From positions 124,001-188,000 of the forward strand of contig NZ_ATXJ01000004.1 in assembly GCF_000421625.1 (NCBI RefSeq): a stretch of DNA of 64,000 nucleotides. The letters run 5' to 3'. Source of the DNA: Thermus islandicus DSM 21543 (GTDB lineage Bacteria; Deinococcota; Deinococci; Deinococcales; Thermaceae). The notes below the pieces were generated by a model, which saw nothing but the letters and a program-made list of their open reading frames with translations, had not been told where the DNA came from and did no database searches. Position 1 is the stretch's first letter. Each line of letters opens with the position of its first letter. Below are positions 8,883 to 20,133 of this stretch, piece by piece. The position numbers were made by a program, and so were the translations under genes.

Positions 8883-10189
8883 CCCTGGAGGAGGCCAAGC
8901 GCTACGTGCTCAGGCGGGCCCAGGAGCTGGGCCTGAAGGCAGAGCTCCTCTTTCAGGAGGAGCGGGAGCTCTCCTTGAGGGCCAGGGAGGGAAGGCTCGA
9001 GGAGATCAAGGAGGCGAGGCAGCGGGGCCTGGGCCTCCGGGTGGAGGCGGAGGGAAAGGTGGGGTACGCCTACACCGAGGAGCTCTCCCAGGAGGCCCTG
9101 GACTGGGCCCTCGAGGAGGCCCGGGAAAACGCCCTCCTCTCCGGCAAGGCAGGGGCCCTGCCCCAAGGGAAGCCCCTGGGAAGCCACGACCTCCTGGGGG
9201 AGGGCCTCTCTGCCCCTCTGGAGCGGAAGAAGGCGGCGGCCCTTGCCCTGGAGCGGGCGGTCCGCGAGGACCCCCGGGTGAAGAGCGTCCTCATGGGCGG
9301 CTACCTGGAGCGGGAGATGCGGGTGGGCCTGGAAAGCACCCAAGGGGCGAGCGGAAGCTTCCGTACGGGCCTGGCTGCCTTGATGGGAAGCTTCGTCATG
9401 GCCGAAGGGCAAAGCGTCAAGCAGGGGTGGGACTTTAGGGCGGGGAAGGAGTTCCACGCCCTGGAGCCTGGCCGCACCGCCCTGGAGTTCCGGGAGAAGA
9501 CCGCAAGGCTCCTCAATGCCAAGCCCCTAAAGACCGGACGCTACCGAGCCTACCTGGAGCCCAGGACCATGGCCATGCTCCTCTCCGTCCTCGCCCAGGC
9601 CCTCTCCGGCAAGAACGCCCTGGAGGGGAAAAGCCGCCTCCTGGGGAGGCTTGGGGAAAAGGTGGCGAGCGAGCTCGTGACCCTCATAGACGACCCCACC
9701 CTGGAAAGGGGCCTCCTCTCCCGCCCCTTTGACGCCGAGGGCACCCCTACCGCCCGCACCGTGGTGGTGGAGAAGGGGGTCTTCCACACCTTCCTCCACA
9801 ACTCGGAGACCGCAAGGGCCCTCGGACACAAAAATACGGGCCACGCCGTCCGCTCCTACCGAGGGGTCTTGGGAACGGGGCCCACCAACCTCTACCTGGA
9901 GCCCGTGGGGAACCTCCGCCTCACGGAAGGGGTGGTGGTCACCGAGCTCATGGGCCTCCATGCCGGGGCAAACCCCGTGAGCCTGGACTTCTCCGTCCAG
10001 GCCCTGGGGCTTTGGGTAGAGGAGGGAGAGGTGCGGCACGCCGTGGAGAACTTCGCGGTGAGCGGAAACCTCCTGGAACTCCTCCAGGCGGTGGAGGCGG
10101 TGGGGGACGACCTGGACTGGTTCCTCTTAGACGCCGCCTACGGGAGCCCCACGGTGGCGGTGGCGGAGCTCTCCTTCGCCGGGGCATGA
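8879..10189 (+). CDS. tldE: TldE (PmbA) subunit of the TldD/TldE protease
   Basis: This 436-residue protein is the non-catalytic partner of TldD. It shares the overall fold but lacks the HExxxH zinc motif. It contains the TldE-like segments VVVEKGVFHTFLHNSETA, NLYLEPV and a C-terminus ending DAAYGSPTVAVAELSFAGA. The ATG at 8879 is chosen because it overlaps the tldD stop; an open frame extends upstream into tldD but has no support. Confidence 0.93.
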   Translation: MTLEEAKRYVLRRAQELGLKAELLFQEERELSLRAREGRLEEIKEARQRGLGLRVEAEGKVGYAYTEELSQEALDWALEEARENALLSGKAGALPQGKPLGSHDLLGEGLSAPLERKKAAALALERAVREDPRVKSVLMGGYLEREMRVGLESTQGASGSFRTGLAALMGSFVMAEGQSVKQGWDFRAGKEFHALEPGRTALEFREKTARLLNAKPLKTGRYRAYLEPRTMAMLLSVLAQALSGKNALEGKSRLLGRLGEKVASELVTLIDDPTLERGLLSRPFDAEGTPTARTVVVEKGVFHTFLHNSETARALGHKNTGHAVRSYRGVLGTGPTNLYLEPVGNLRLTEGVVVTELMGLHAGANPVSLDFSVQALGLWVEEGEVRHAVENFAVSGNLLELLQAVEAVGDDLDWFLLDAAYGSPTVAVAELSFAGA

Positions 10190-10222
10190 CCCCACCCCAG
10201 GCTGGCCCAAGCCAGCGTGGGG
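10190..10222 (+). other. Stem-loop between tldE and the dehydrogenase gene
   Basis: A two-part hairpin fits here: an outer stem CCCCAC/GTGGGG (10190-10195 with 10217-10222) and an inner perfect stem GCTGGC/GCCAGC (10201-10206 with 10211-10216) around CCAA. No T run follows, so it is not a classic terminator. It may end the tldDE message or shape the 5' end of the next one, whose ribosome site GAGGT follows at about 10226. Confidence 0.5.
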
Positions 10223-10238
10223 ACCGAGGTAAAAAAGC

Positions 10239-11174
10239 ATGAGGGTCTTCGTCACCCGCTCCCTCCCGGGGGAGGCCCTAAACAGGCTAAAGGAGCGAGG
10301 CCTCGAGGTGGAGGTCCACCCGGGCCCCCTCCTTCCCCGGGAGGAGCTCCTAAGGAAGGTGGAGGGGGTAGTGGGCCTCATCCCCACGGTGGAGGACCGC
10401 ATAGACGCCCCGGTGATGGACCGGGCCAAGGACCTCAAGGTCATCGCCTGCTACAGCGTGGGGGTGGACCACGTGGACCTCGAGGCGGCCAAGGCCAGGG
10501 GCATCCGGGTCACCCACACCCCGGGTGTCCTCACCGAGGCCACGGCCGACTTTACCCTGGCCCTTCTCCTCGCCGTGGCCAGGCGGGTGGTGGAGGGCGT
10601 GGACTACGCCAAGGCGGGCCTCTGGAAGGCCTGGCACCCCGAGCTCCTCCTGGGGCTGGACCTCGAGGGCCTAACCCTCGGCCTCATCGGCATGGGGCGG
10701 ATCGGCCAGGCCGTGGCCCAAAGGGCCCTGGCCTTCGGGATGCGGGTGGTCTACCACGCCCGCACCCCCAAACCCCTCCCCTACCCCTTCCTCCCCCTGG
10801 AGGACCTCCTCCAAGAGGCCGACATCGTCTCCCTCCACACCCCCCTCACCCCGGAAACCCATAGGCTCCTGAACCGGAAAAGGCTTTTCGCCATGAAACG
10901 GGGGGCGATCCTCCTCAACACCGCCCGGGGCCCCCTGGTGGACACCGAGGCCCTGGTGGAGGCCCTAAAGGGCCACCTCTTCGGGGCGGGCCTGGACGTG
11001 ACCGACCCCGAGCCCTTGCCCCCAGGCCACCCCCTTTACGCCCTTCCCAACGCCGTCATCACGCCCCACCTGGGCTCGGCGGGGCGGAGGACCCGGGAGC
11101 GCATGGCCGAGGTGGCGGTGGAAAACCTCCTCGCCGTCCTGGAGGGCAGGGAACCAAAAAACCCGGTAGTATGA
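10239..11174 (+). CDS. D-2-hydroxyacid dehydrogenase (glyoxylate/hydroxypyruvate reductase type)
   Basis: This 311-residue NAD(P)-dependent dehydrogenase has the canonical family layout. The dinucleotide motif GLIGMGRIGQAV is near residue 148, the arginine-containing motif NTARGPLVD near 228, the catalytic glutamate in DVTDPEPLPPGHPL, and the histidine in TPHLGSAG near 280. The closest family I recognise is glyoxylate/hydroxypyruvate reductase, which reduces glyoxylate to glycolate and hydroxypyruvate to D-glycerate; the exact substrate cannot be told from sequence. A GAGGT ribosome site precedes the ATG. The stop overlaps the start of the TauE-like gene (ATGA). Confidence 0.88.
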   Translation: MRVFVTRSLPGEALNRLKERGLEVEVHPGPLLPREELLRKVEGVVGLIPTVEDRIDAPVMDRAKDLKVIACYSVGVDHVDLEAAKARGIRVTHTPGVLTEATADFTLALLLAVARRVVEGVDYAKAGLWKAWHPELLLGLDLEGLTLGLIGMGRIGQAVAQRALAFGMRVVYHARTPKPLPYPFLPLEDLLQEADIVSLHTPLTPETHRLLNRKRLFAMKRGAILLNTARGPLVDTEALVEALKGHLFGAGLDVTDPEPLPPGHPLYALPNAVITPHLGSAGRRTRERMAEVAVENLLAVLEGREPKNPVV

Positions 11175-11926
11175 GCCCCATGAGCCTCCTCATCGGCTTT
11201 CTCGGCGGGCTCTTTGGGGGCCTCGTGGGCCTGGGGGGCGGGGTGGTGATGATCCCCCTCATGGTGGGGGTGCTCAAGCTCTCCCAGCACCGGGCCCACG
11301 GCACCAGCCTGGTGGCCGTCTTCTTCACCGGGCTCGTGGGGGCGCTGACCTACGGCCTCCGGGGCTCCTTGGAACCGAAGGCAGCCCTTTTCCTGGCCGT
11401 GAGCGCCATCCTTACCGCACGCCTAGGGGCTCAGTACGCCCATGGCCTTCCCGAAAGGGAGCTCAAGCGCGCCTTCGGGGGGTTTCTCCTCCTGGTCTCC
11501 TTCCTCCTCCTCCTAAAGCCCTACCTCGCCCCCATGGGCCTCCTTTCCGGCGAGGCCCTACAGGACCTGGCCCTCCTCCTGGCCGGAACCCTCACCGGGT
11601 TCCTTTCGGGGATGATGGGGATCGGGGGGGGAACCATCATGGTTCCGGCCATGGTGCTCCTCCTGGGGATACCCCAGCACACCGCCCAGGGCACCAGCCT
11701 TCTCGCCATGGCCCCGGCCAGCCTCGTGGGGGCCTACACCCACCACCGCCTGGGCAACGTGGCCGCGCCCGTGGCCTTGGGCCTCGTGCCCGGGGTCTTC
11801 CTGGGCACCTTCGCCGGGGGGGAGCTCGCCCACTTCCTGCCGGAATCCGCCCTCCGGACGGCCTTCGCCCTCCTCCTCGCCTGGACGGCCCAGCGGTACC
11901 TCCGCTCCCCCAGCCGGAGAAAGTAA
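11171..11926 (+). CDS. TauE/SafE family sulfite or anion exporter
   Basis: This 251-residue integral membrane protein has two homologous halves. Each contains the family motif, GGLFGGLVGLGGGVVMIP near the N-terminus and SGMMGIGGGTIMVPAMVL near residue 140, followed by HGTSL or QGTSL. About eight hydrophobic segments are visible. Members of this family export sulfite, sulfoacetate or similar small anions; the substrate here is not predictable. The start overlaps the stop of the dehydrogenase gene, so the two probably form an operon. Confidence 0.88.
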   Translation: MSPMSLLIGFLGGLFGGLVGLGGGVVMIPLMVGVLKLSQHRAHGTSLVAVFFTGLVGALTYGLRGSLEPKAALFLAVSAILTARLGAQYAHGLPERELKRAFGGFLLLVSFLLLLKPYLAPMGLLSGEALQDLALLLAGTLTGFLSGMMGIGGGTIMVPAMVLLLGIPQHTAQGTSLLAMAPASLVGAYTHHRLGNVAAPVALGLVPGVFLGTFAGGELAHFLPESALRTAFALLLAWTAQRYLRSPSRRK

Positions 11927-11989
11927 GTAATCTCACTATTTTTTGGACTCAAGCAGGTTTAAGCTCCGGTTGGAAGGAGGTGAGGGTGT

Positions 11990-12319
11990 ATGCGGCGTTG
12001 GCAGGACTGGGCCAACCTTGTCCTGGGCCTTTGGCTCATCCTCTCTCCGTGGCTTCTCGGCTTCAGCGGCACCCCTGTGGCCACCTGGAACGCGGTGGTC
12101 ATCGGGGTGGCGGTAGGGCTCATGTCCCTCTTGCACCTCCGGAACGGCCCCATGTGGGAGGAGTGGGTCAACGTGGTCCTGGGCGTCTGGCTCATCCTCT
12201 CTCCCTGGATCCTCGGGTTTAGCGGGATGGCCAACGCCCTGTGGAACGCGGTGATCGTGGGCGTGCTGGTAGGGGCTCTGGCCTTGAGCGTCACCCGGGA
12301 AACGCCCAAGGCGGCGTAA
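11990..12319 (+). CDS. SPW-repeat membrane protein
   Basis: This 109-residue protein has two copies of the SPW repeat, each of the form DWANLVLGLWLILSPWLLGF and EWVNVVLGVWLILSPWILGF, followed by a second hydrophobic helix (TWNAVVIGV, LWNAVIVGV). It therefore has about four membrane helices. The function of SPW-repeat proteins is not established. A strong ribosome site GGAGGTGA (11976-11983) lies six bases before the ATG, so this gene has an untranslated leader, unlike many neighbours. Confidence 0.9.
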   Translation: MRRWQDWANLVLGLWLILSPWLLGFSGTPVATWNAVVIGVAVGLMSLLHLRNGPMWEEWVNVVLGVWLILSPWILGFSGMANALWNAVIVGVLVGALALSVTRETPKAA

Positions 12320-12333
12320 GCCTCGGCCGCCTG

Positions 12334-12369
12334 GCCCCCGCCCGGGGGTTCCCCTTGCCCGGGCGGGGC
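12334..12369 (+). other. GC-rich stem-loop overlapping the pyr promoter
   Basis: GCCCCCGCCCGGG (12334-12346) pairs with CCCGGGCGGGGC (12358-12369) with one bulged C, giving a 12-base-pair stem. No T run follows. It could end transcription from the SPW-repeat gene, and its right arm covers the -35 box of the pyr promoter. Confidence 0.5.
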
Positions 12370-12383
12370 AGGGGGTGTAAGGT
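12355..12383 (+). promoter_or_regulatory. Promoter of the pyrRBC operon
   Basis: A TTGCCC -35 box (12355-12360) and a TAAGGT -10 box (12378-12383) are separated by 17 bases. Transcription would start near 12390, just before the PyrR-binding loop, giving a leader of about 120 bases in front of pyrR. Confidence 0.65.
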
Positions 12384-12385
12384 AG

Positions 12386-13956
<1,571 letters not shown>

Positions 13957-13975
13957 CGTGGGGTACCCTGAGGCC

Positions 13976-14125
13976 ATGGCGAAGGCCGAGGAAGCCCTGG
14001 CGGAGCTTCTCCACCGGGTGCGGGTGCGCCCCCCGCAAAAGGCCCGCAGGAAGCGTCCCAAGCCGGTGCTCCTGAAGGGAGAAACGCCCCCTCTCCATGA
14101 ACTCCTCACCCAGGAACGGCGCTAA
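13976..14125 (+). CDS. Small basic ORF between pyrB and pyrC (possible antitoxin remnant or bbc)
   Basis: This 49-codon ORF starts with ATG at 13976, twenty bases after pyrB, and encodes a basic, proline-rich peptide (MAKAEEALAELLHRVRV, then an RKRPKP segment). Its end, GETPPLHELLTQERR, resembles the C-terminal toxin-binding tails of small type II antitoxins. It overlaps the next small ORF by 29 bases, as antitoxin and toxin genes often do. In Thermus strain ZO5 a gene called bbc lies between pyrB and pyrC; whether this is the same or a broken version needs a direct comparison. The function is unknown. Confidence 0.5.
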   Translation: MAKAEEALAELLHRVRVRPPQKARRKRPKPVLLKGETPPLHELLTQERR

Positions 14126-14273
14126 GGTCTTCTTCGCCGACACCAGCGCTCTCCTCTACCTCGAGGAGGCCCCCCTGGCGGCGGCCATGGCCCTTTTTCG
14201 CCAGGTTTCGGGGGTGTTCTTGACCCTGGACCGCAGGCAATACCGGGTGGCCCGGGCCCTGGTGCCCACCTAG
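14097..14273 (+). pseudogene. PIN-domain remnant between pyrB and pyrC
   Basis: This 58-codon ORF keeps only the two ends of a PIN-domain ribonuclease. The first strand with its acidic residue is [13 protein letters not shown] near residue 13, and the C-terminal motif is [14 protein letters not shown] normal PIN domain has about 130 residues, so some 70 residues with central acidic residues are missing, and the protein cannot be an active nuclease. It lies in the pyr operon and ends 23 bases before pyrC. Alternatively it is a functional small protein that only resembles a PIN fold. Confidence 0.55.
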
Positions 14274-14296
14274 CCGGTGCCCGAACTGGAGGAAGC

Positions 14297-15577
14297 ATGA
14301 TCCTGATCCGAAACGTACGGCTCGTGGACGCTATGGGGGAACGCGGCCCCCTGGACGTCCTCATCGGCGAAGGGAGGATCCTCTCCCTGGAAGGCGGCGA
14401 GGCCCAACGGGTGGTGGACGGCACAGGGTGCTTCCTTGCCCCGGGGTTTCTGGACCTTCACGCCCACCTGCGGGAGCCCGGGGAGGAGGTGAAGGAGGAC
14501 CTGGCCTCGGGGCTTCTCGCGGCGGTGCGGGGCGGGTATACGGACGTGGTTTCCATGCCCAACACCAAGCCCGCCGTGGACGCGCCGGAGGTGGTGCGGG
14601 CCCTCAAGAGGAAGGCGGAAGGCCTCCGCCTGGCCAGGCTCCACCCCGCCGCCGCCCTCACCCTGGGCCAGGAGGGGAAGGAGCTCACGGAGGTGGGCCC
14701 CCTTAAGGAGGCGGGGGCCGTCCTCCTCACCGACGACGGGCGGACCAACGAGGACGCGGGGGTCTTGGCGGCAGGGCTTCTCATGGCCTCGCCCCTGGGC
14801 CTCCCCGTGGCGGTCCACGCCGAGGACCCAAGCCTAAGGCGCCACGGGGTGATGAACGACGGGGCCCTGGCCGATCTCCTGGGCCTTCCCGGGAACCCCC
14901 CGGAGGCCGAGGCCGCGCGGATCGCCCGGGACCTCGAGGTCCTCCGCTACGCCCGAAGGCGGAGCCAGGCCACGCCCAGGCTCCACGTCCAGCACCTCTC
15001 CACCCGGCGGGGCCTGGAGCTTGTACGGGAGGCCAAGCGGGCGGGCCTTCCCGTGACCGCCGAGGCCACCCCTCACCACCTCAGCCTCACCGAGGAGGCC
15101 CTAAAGGGCTTTGACCCCCTCTTCAAGGTGGCCCCGCCCCTCCGCACGGAAGAGGACCGGGAGGCCCTCCTAGAAGGGCTCTTGGACGGCACCCTGGACG
15201 CCATCGCCACCGACCACGCCCCCCACACCCTGGCGGAGAAGGAGGGGGACCTCCTAAGGGCCCCCTTTGGCATCCCCAGCCTCGAGGTGGCCTTCCCCCT
15301 GCTCTACACCGAACTTCACCTCAAGCGGGGCTTCCCGCTTCCGAGGCTCGTAGCCCTCTTCACCGACGGCCCGAGGCGGGTCCTGGGCCTTCCCCCCCTT
15401 CACCTGGAGGAGGGCGCCGAGGCGAGCCTCGTCCTCCTCTGTCCCAAAGAGCGCCCCGTGGACCCCACCGCCTTCGCCTCCAAGGCCAAGTACTCCCCCT
15501 GGGCGGGATGGGTCCTTGGGGGCTGGCCCGTCCTCACCCTGGTGGAGGGCCGGATTGTCCACGAAGCGCTAGAATAG
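14297..15577 (+). CDS. pyrC: Dihydroorotase
   Basis: PyrC cyclises N-carbamoyl-aspartate to dihydroorotate, the third step of pyrimidine synthesis. This 426-residue class I enzyme has the zinc-binding motif [10 protein letters not shown] (histidines 55 and 57), the segment MPNTKPAVD near 93, and later metal histidines in HAEDPS, TPHHL and TDHAPHTL. The length is standard. The gene is the last of the pyrR-pyrB-pyrC operon; its stop overlaps the TAGAAT box of the following Uma2-type gene. Confidence 0.96.
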   Translation: MILIRNVRLVDAMGERGPLDVLIGEGRILSLEGGEAQRVVDGTGCFLAPGFLDLHAHLREPGEEVKEDLASGLLAAVRGGYTDVVSMPNTKPAVDAPEVVRALKRKAEGLRLARLHPAAALTLGQEGKELTEVGPLKEAGAVLLTDDGRTNEDAGVLAAGLLMASPLGLPVAVHAEDPSLRRHGVMNDGALADLLGLPGNPPEAEAARIARDLEVLRYARRRSQATPRLHVQHLSTRRGLELVREAKRAGLPVTAEATPHHLSLTEEALKGFDPLFKVAPPLRTEEDREALLEGLLDGTLDAIATDHAPHTLAEKEGDLLRAPFGIPSLEVAFPLLYTELHLKRGFPLPRLVALFTDGPRRVLGLPPLHLEEGAEASLVLLCPKERPVDPTAFASKAKYSPWAGWVLGGWPVLTLVEGRIVHEALE

Positions 15578-15581
15578 GGGC

Positions 15582-16046
15582 GTGCTGAAGAAGCTCTTGG
15601 AGGCGGATGCCATCGGCCTCAGGCTGGGGGGGGGGGGTGGGCTTCCCCTCTGGGAAGCCCACCCCACCTACCGGCACCGGAAGGCGGTGGACCGGATCCG
15701 GCAAAGCCTCCGGCCTAAGGAGGGCGCCTCCTGCGCTTGCGTCTACGTGCGCTTTCCCGATGGCTCCTACAAAAGGCCCGACATCGCCCTCTTCTGCCGG
15801 GAACCCGAGGAGCTGGACGAGGCCATCACCCTTCTCCCCGAGGCGGTGGTGGAGGTGGTGAGCCGGGGCTACGAGGCCAAGGATTTGGAGATCGCTCCCC
15901 GCTTCTACCTCTCCCAGGGGGTGAAGGACGTGGTGGTCTTTGACCCCTACACCCTTCTCGTCCTCCACCTACGCCGGGACGGAGCCTCGCGCTACGTTTC
16001 CCCGGTGGAACTGGAGCTCGAGGCGGGCTGTCTCCTCACCGTCTGA
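15582..16046 (+). CDS. Uma2-family (DUF820) endonuclease-like protein with a poly-G run
   Basis: This 154-residue protein has the PD-(D/E)xK-type core of Uma2 proteins: YKRPDIALF near 64 supplies the acidic residue and AVVEVVSRGYEAKDLE near 89 the E-x-V and lysine positions, followed by PRFYLSQGVKDVVVFDP. Members of this family are abundant in thermophiles and cyanobacteria and their role is poorly known. A run of twelve G encodes the glycine tract near residues 16-19, and any slippage there would break the frame. The GTG start lies six bases after TAGAAT (15570-15575), which overlaps the pyrC stop. Confidence 0.75.
   Translation: MLKKLLEADAIGLRLGGGGGLPLWEAHPTYRHRKAVDRIRQSLRPKEGASCACVYVRFPDGSYKRPDIALFCREPEELDEAITLLPEAVVEVVSRGYEAKDLEIAPRFYLSQGVKDVVVFDPYTLLVLHLRRDGASRYVSPVELELEAGCLLTV
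15626..15637 (+). repeat. Homopolymer of twelve G inside a coding region
   Basis: Twelve consecutive G lie in codons 15 to 19 of the Uma2-type gene. Runs of this length are prone to slippage during replication and transcription and are also prone to sequencing error, so the frame of this gene should be treated with care. Confidence 0.85.
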
Positions 16047-16121
16047 GGCCCCGGCAAAGTCCTGGCGAGGTTTTTGGAGCTTAGATCCACGGGGGCCCGG
16101 GTGAAGACCCTTTGCCTGGAC

Positions 16122-17162
16122 TCAGGAGGGGCGAAGCTCCCTCAAGGAGGAAACCCCCTCCGCCTCCATGAGGCGGAGAAGCCCCTGAAGAAGCCGCCTG
16201 GGGAAAAGGGGCCCTCCGTAGACGAAGCCGGTGTAGACCTGGAGGAGGCTCGCCCCCGCCTTGAGCCTCTCCCAGGCCTCCTCAGGGGTCTCTATCCCCC
16301 CCACGCTCACCAGGGCGAGGCCTCGAGCGCCCTCTGCCAGGTGGCGGAGGACCTCCAGGGCCCTTCCCCTCAAGGGCCTCCCGGAAAGCCCCCCGGCCTC
16401 CCGGGCGAGGGGGCTTTTTAGGCCTTCCCGGGCCAGGGTGGTGTTCACCGCCACCAGGCCCTCGAGGCGGTGCTTCCGCGCCAGGCCCACCACCTGGTCC
16501 AAGGCGGGCCAGGAGAGGTCCGGGGCCACCTTGAGGAGGAGGGGCTTAGGGGTGGCCGGGCGCAGGCGGGCGAGAAGCTCGTCCAGAAAAGGCCCCTCCT
16601 GGAGCGCGCGAAGCCCCGGGGTGTTGGGGGAACTCACGTTGAGGACGAAGTAGTCCCCGAAGGGCTCCAGGATGCGGAGGGCCTCCAGGTAGTCCTCCGC
16701 CGCCCTTTCCAAAGGGGTGTCCCGGTTCTTCCCCAGGTTGACCCCCAAAGGGAAGGAAAGCCCCCTTTGGCGGAAGCGCCTCAGCCGCTCCGCCGCCTCC
16801 AAGGCCCCCCGGTTGTTGAAGCCCATGCGGTTGATAAGGGCGCGGTCCTCCAGCAGGCGGAAGAGCCTGGGCTTTGGGTTTCCCTCCTGGGGCCTGGGGG
16901 TGAGGGTGCCCACCTCGGCGAAGCCAAAGCCCAGGGCCCACCAGGCGCCGAGGGCCCTGGCGTCCTTGTCCATCCCCGCCGCCAGGCCCAAGGGGTTGGG
17001 GAAGCGCTGGCCCAGGGCCTCCACCTGAAGCCTCGGGTCCTCCACCCGGAGAAGCCTCCCAGGAACCTCCAGAAGGGGGCCCCTTTCCGACCAGAGGGCA
17101 AGGAGCCTCAGGGCAAGCCCGTGGGCCTCCTCGGGGTCCAGAAGGAAGAGGGCGCGGTGCAT
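16122..17162 (-). CDS. pyrD: Dihydroorotate dehydrogenase, class 2 (quinone)
   Basis: PyrD oxidises dihydroorotate to orotate and passes electrons to the quinone pool at the membrane. This 346-residue protein is class 2: it has an N-terminal helical extension, the FMN-binding core (NPLGLAAGMDKDA near 56), and a catalytic serine in NVSSPNTPGLR (Ser177), where class 1 enzymes have cysteine. The ATG is preceded by AGGGAAGG and by a TACCAT box (17176 to 17171). It lies convergent to the pyrC/Uma2 transcription unit and is transcribed separately from the pyr operon. The -10 box overlaps that of the divergent lipoprotein gene. Confidence 0.95.
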   Translation of the reverse strand: MHRALFLLDPEEAHGLALRLLALWSERGPLLEVPGRLLRVEDPRLQVEALGQRFPNPLGLAAGMDKDARALGAWWALGFGFAEVGTLTPRPQEGNPKPRLFRLLEDRALINRMGFNNRGALEAAERLRRFRQRGLSFPLGVNLGKNRDTPLERAAEDYLEALRILEPFGDYFVLNVSSPNTPGLRALQEGPFLDELLARLRPATPKPLLLKVAPDLSWPALDQVVGLARKHRLEGLVAVNTTLAREGLKSPLAREAGGLSGRPLRGRALEVLRHLAEGARGLALVSVGGIETPEEAWERLKAGASLLQVYTGFVYGGPLFPRRLLQGLLRLMEAEGVSSLRELRPS

Positions 17163-17169
17163 CCTTCCC

Positions 17170-17180
17170 TATGGTAAAGT
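17170..17180. promoter_or_regulatory. Overlapping divergent -10 boxes of pyrD and the lipoprotein gene
   Basis: On the plus strand TAAAGT (17175-17180) lies six bases before the GTG of the lipoprotein gene. On the minus strand TACCAT (17176 to 17171) lies eight bases before the ATG of pyrD. The two hexamers share two bases, so RNA polymerase could open only one direction at a time. Confidence 0.55.
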
Positions 17181-17186
17181 CCTCCC

Positions 17187-17690
17187 GTGAGACGCGCCGC
17201 TTGGCTCCTCGGATTGCTCCTCGCCGCCTGCTCGGCCACCCTCACCGTGCCCCTCCCCGACCAGGTCCTGGACCTCCCCGGCCTCACGGACACCGCCGGG
17301 CAGGTGGCCTACCCCAAGGAACCCCTCTCCTTTAACCCTCCTCCCGTGAACGTGATCCGCGGGATACGGGTGGAAGGAACCCTCGAGGCCTCCCTTCCCC
17401 TGAACGCCACCTTGGAGTTCTACGCCCGCACCCAGGACCCGAAAGACGACCCCTCGTGCCAGGCCTTTGCCTCCTTTTACCTCTGCCCCGTGGGCCCCGG
17501 GGACGAAAAGGCGGGCGAAGCGGCGTTTCAGGGGAGCACCCAGGCCGCCTTCACCCTCCAGGGGAATAAGCTCCTAGAGGGGCTACGCGCGGGCCGCTTC
17601 TTTCTGGGCCTGAAGGCCAGCGGGCTCCCCGCAGGGCCGCTGAGGCTCACCTTTAAGAACATGAAGGCCTACCTCACCGTGGGGCTTTAG
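17187..17690 (+). CDS. Predicted lipoprotein
   Basis: This 167-residue protein has a lipoprotein signal peptide: MRRAAWLLGLLLAAC, with the lipobox LAAC and the acylated cysteine at residue 15. The mature part has no domain I recognise; it contains two further cysteines (near 92 and 99) that could form a disulphide, and a predicted beta-rich ending (LRLTFKNMKAYLTVGL). The GTG start is six bases after TAAAGT. The product probably sits in the cell envelope. Its function is unknown. Confidence 0.75.
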   Translation: MRRAAWLLGLLLAACSATLTVPLPDQVLDLPGLTDTAGQVAYPKEPLSFNPPPVNVIRGIRVEGTLEASLPLNATLEFYARTQDPKDDPSCQAFASFYLCPVGPGDEKAGEAAFQGSTQAAFTLQGNKLLEGLRAGRFFLGLKASGLPAGPLRLTFKNMKAYLTVGL

Positions 17691-17705
17691 CGCCCTTGGT
17701 GCCCT

Positions 17706-17740
17706 GGGCCCCTTTGGGTCCCCTGGGGGCCCGCTATCAT
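17706..17740 (+). promoter_or_regulatory. Stem-loop and -10 box upstream of lon
   Basis: GGGCCCC (17706-17712) and GGGGCCC (17726-17732) can pair as a seven-base stem that may end the lipoprotein message, although no T run follows. TATCAT (17735-17740) lies eight bases before the lon ATG and is a plausible -10 box; the GGAG between them can serve as a ribosome site. No heat-shock-type element is evident. Confidence 0.45.
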
Positions 17741-17748
17741 GGAGCTAG

Positions 17749-20129
<2,381 letters not shown>

Positions 20130-20133
<4 letters not shown>

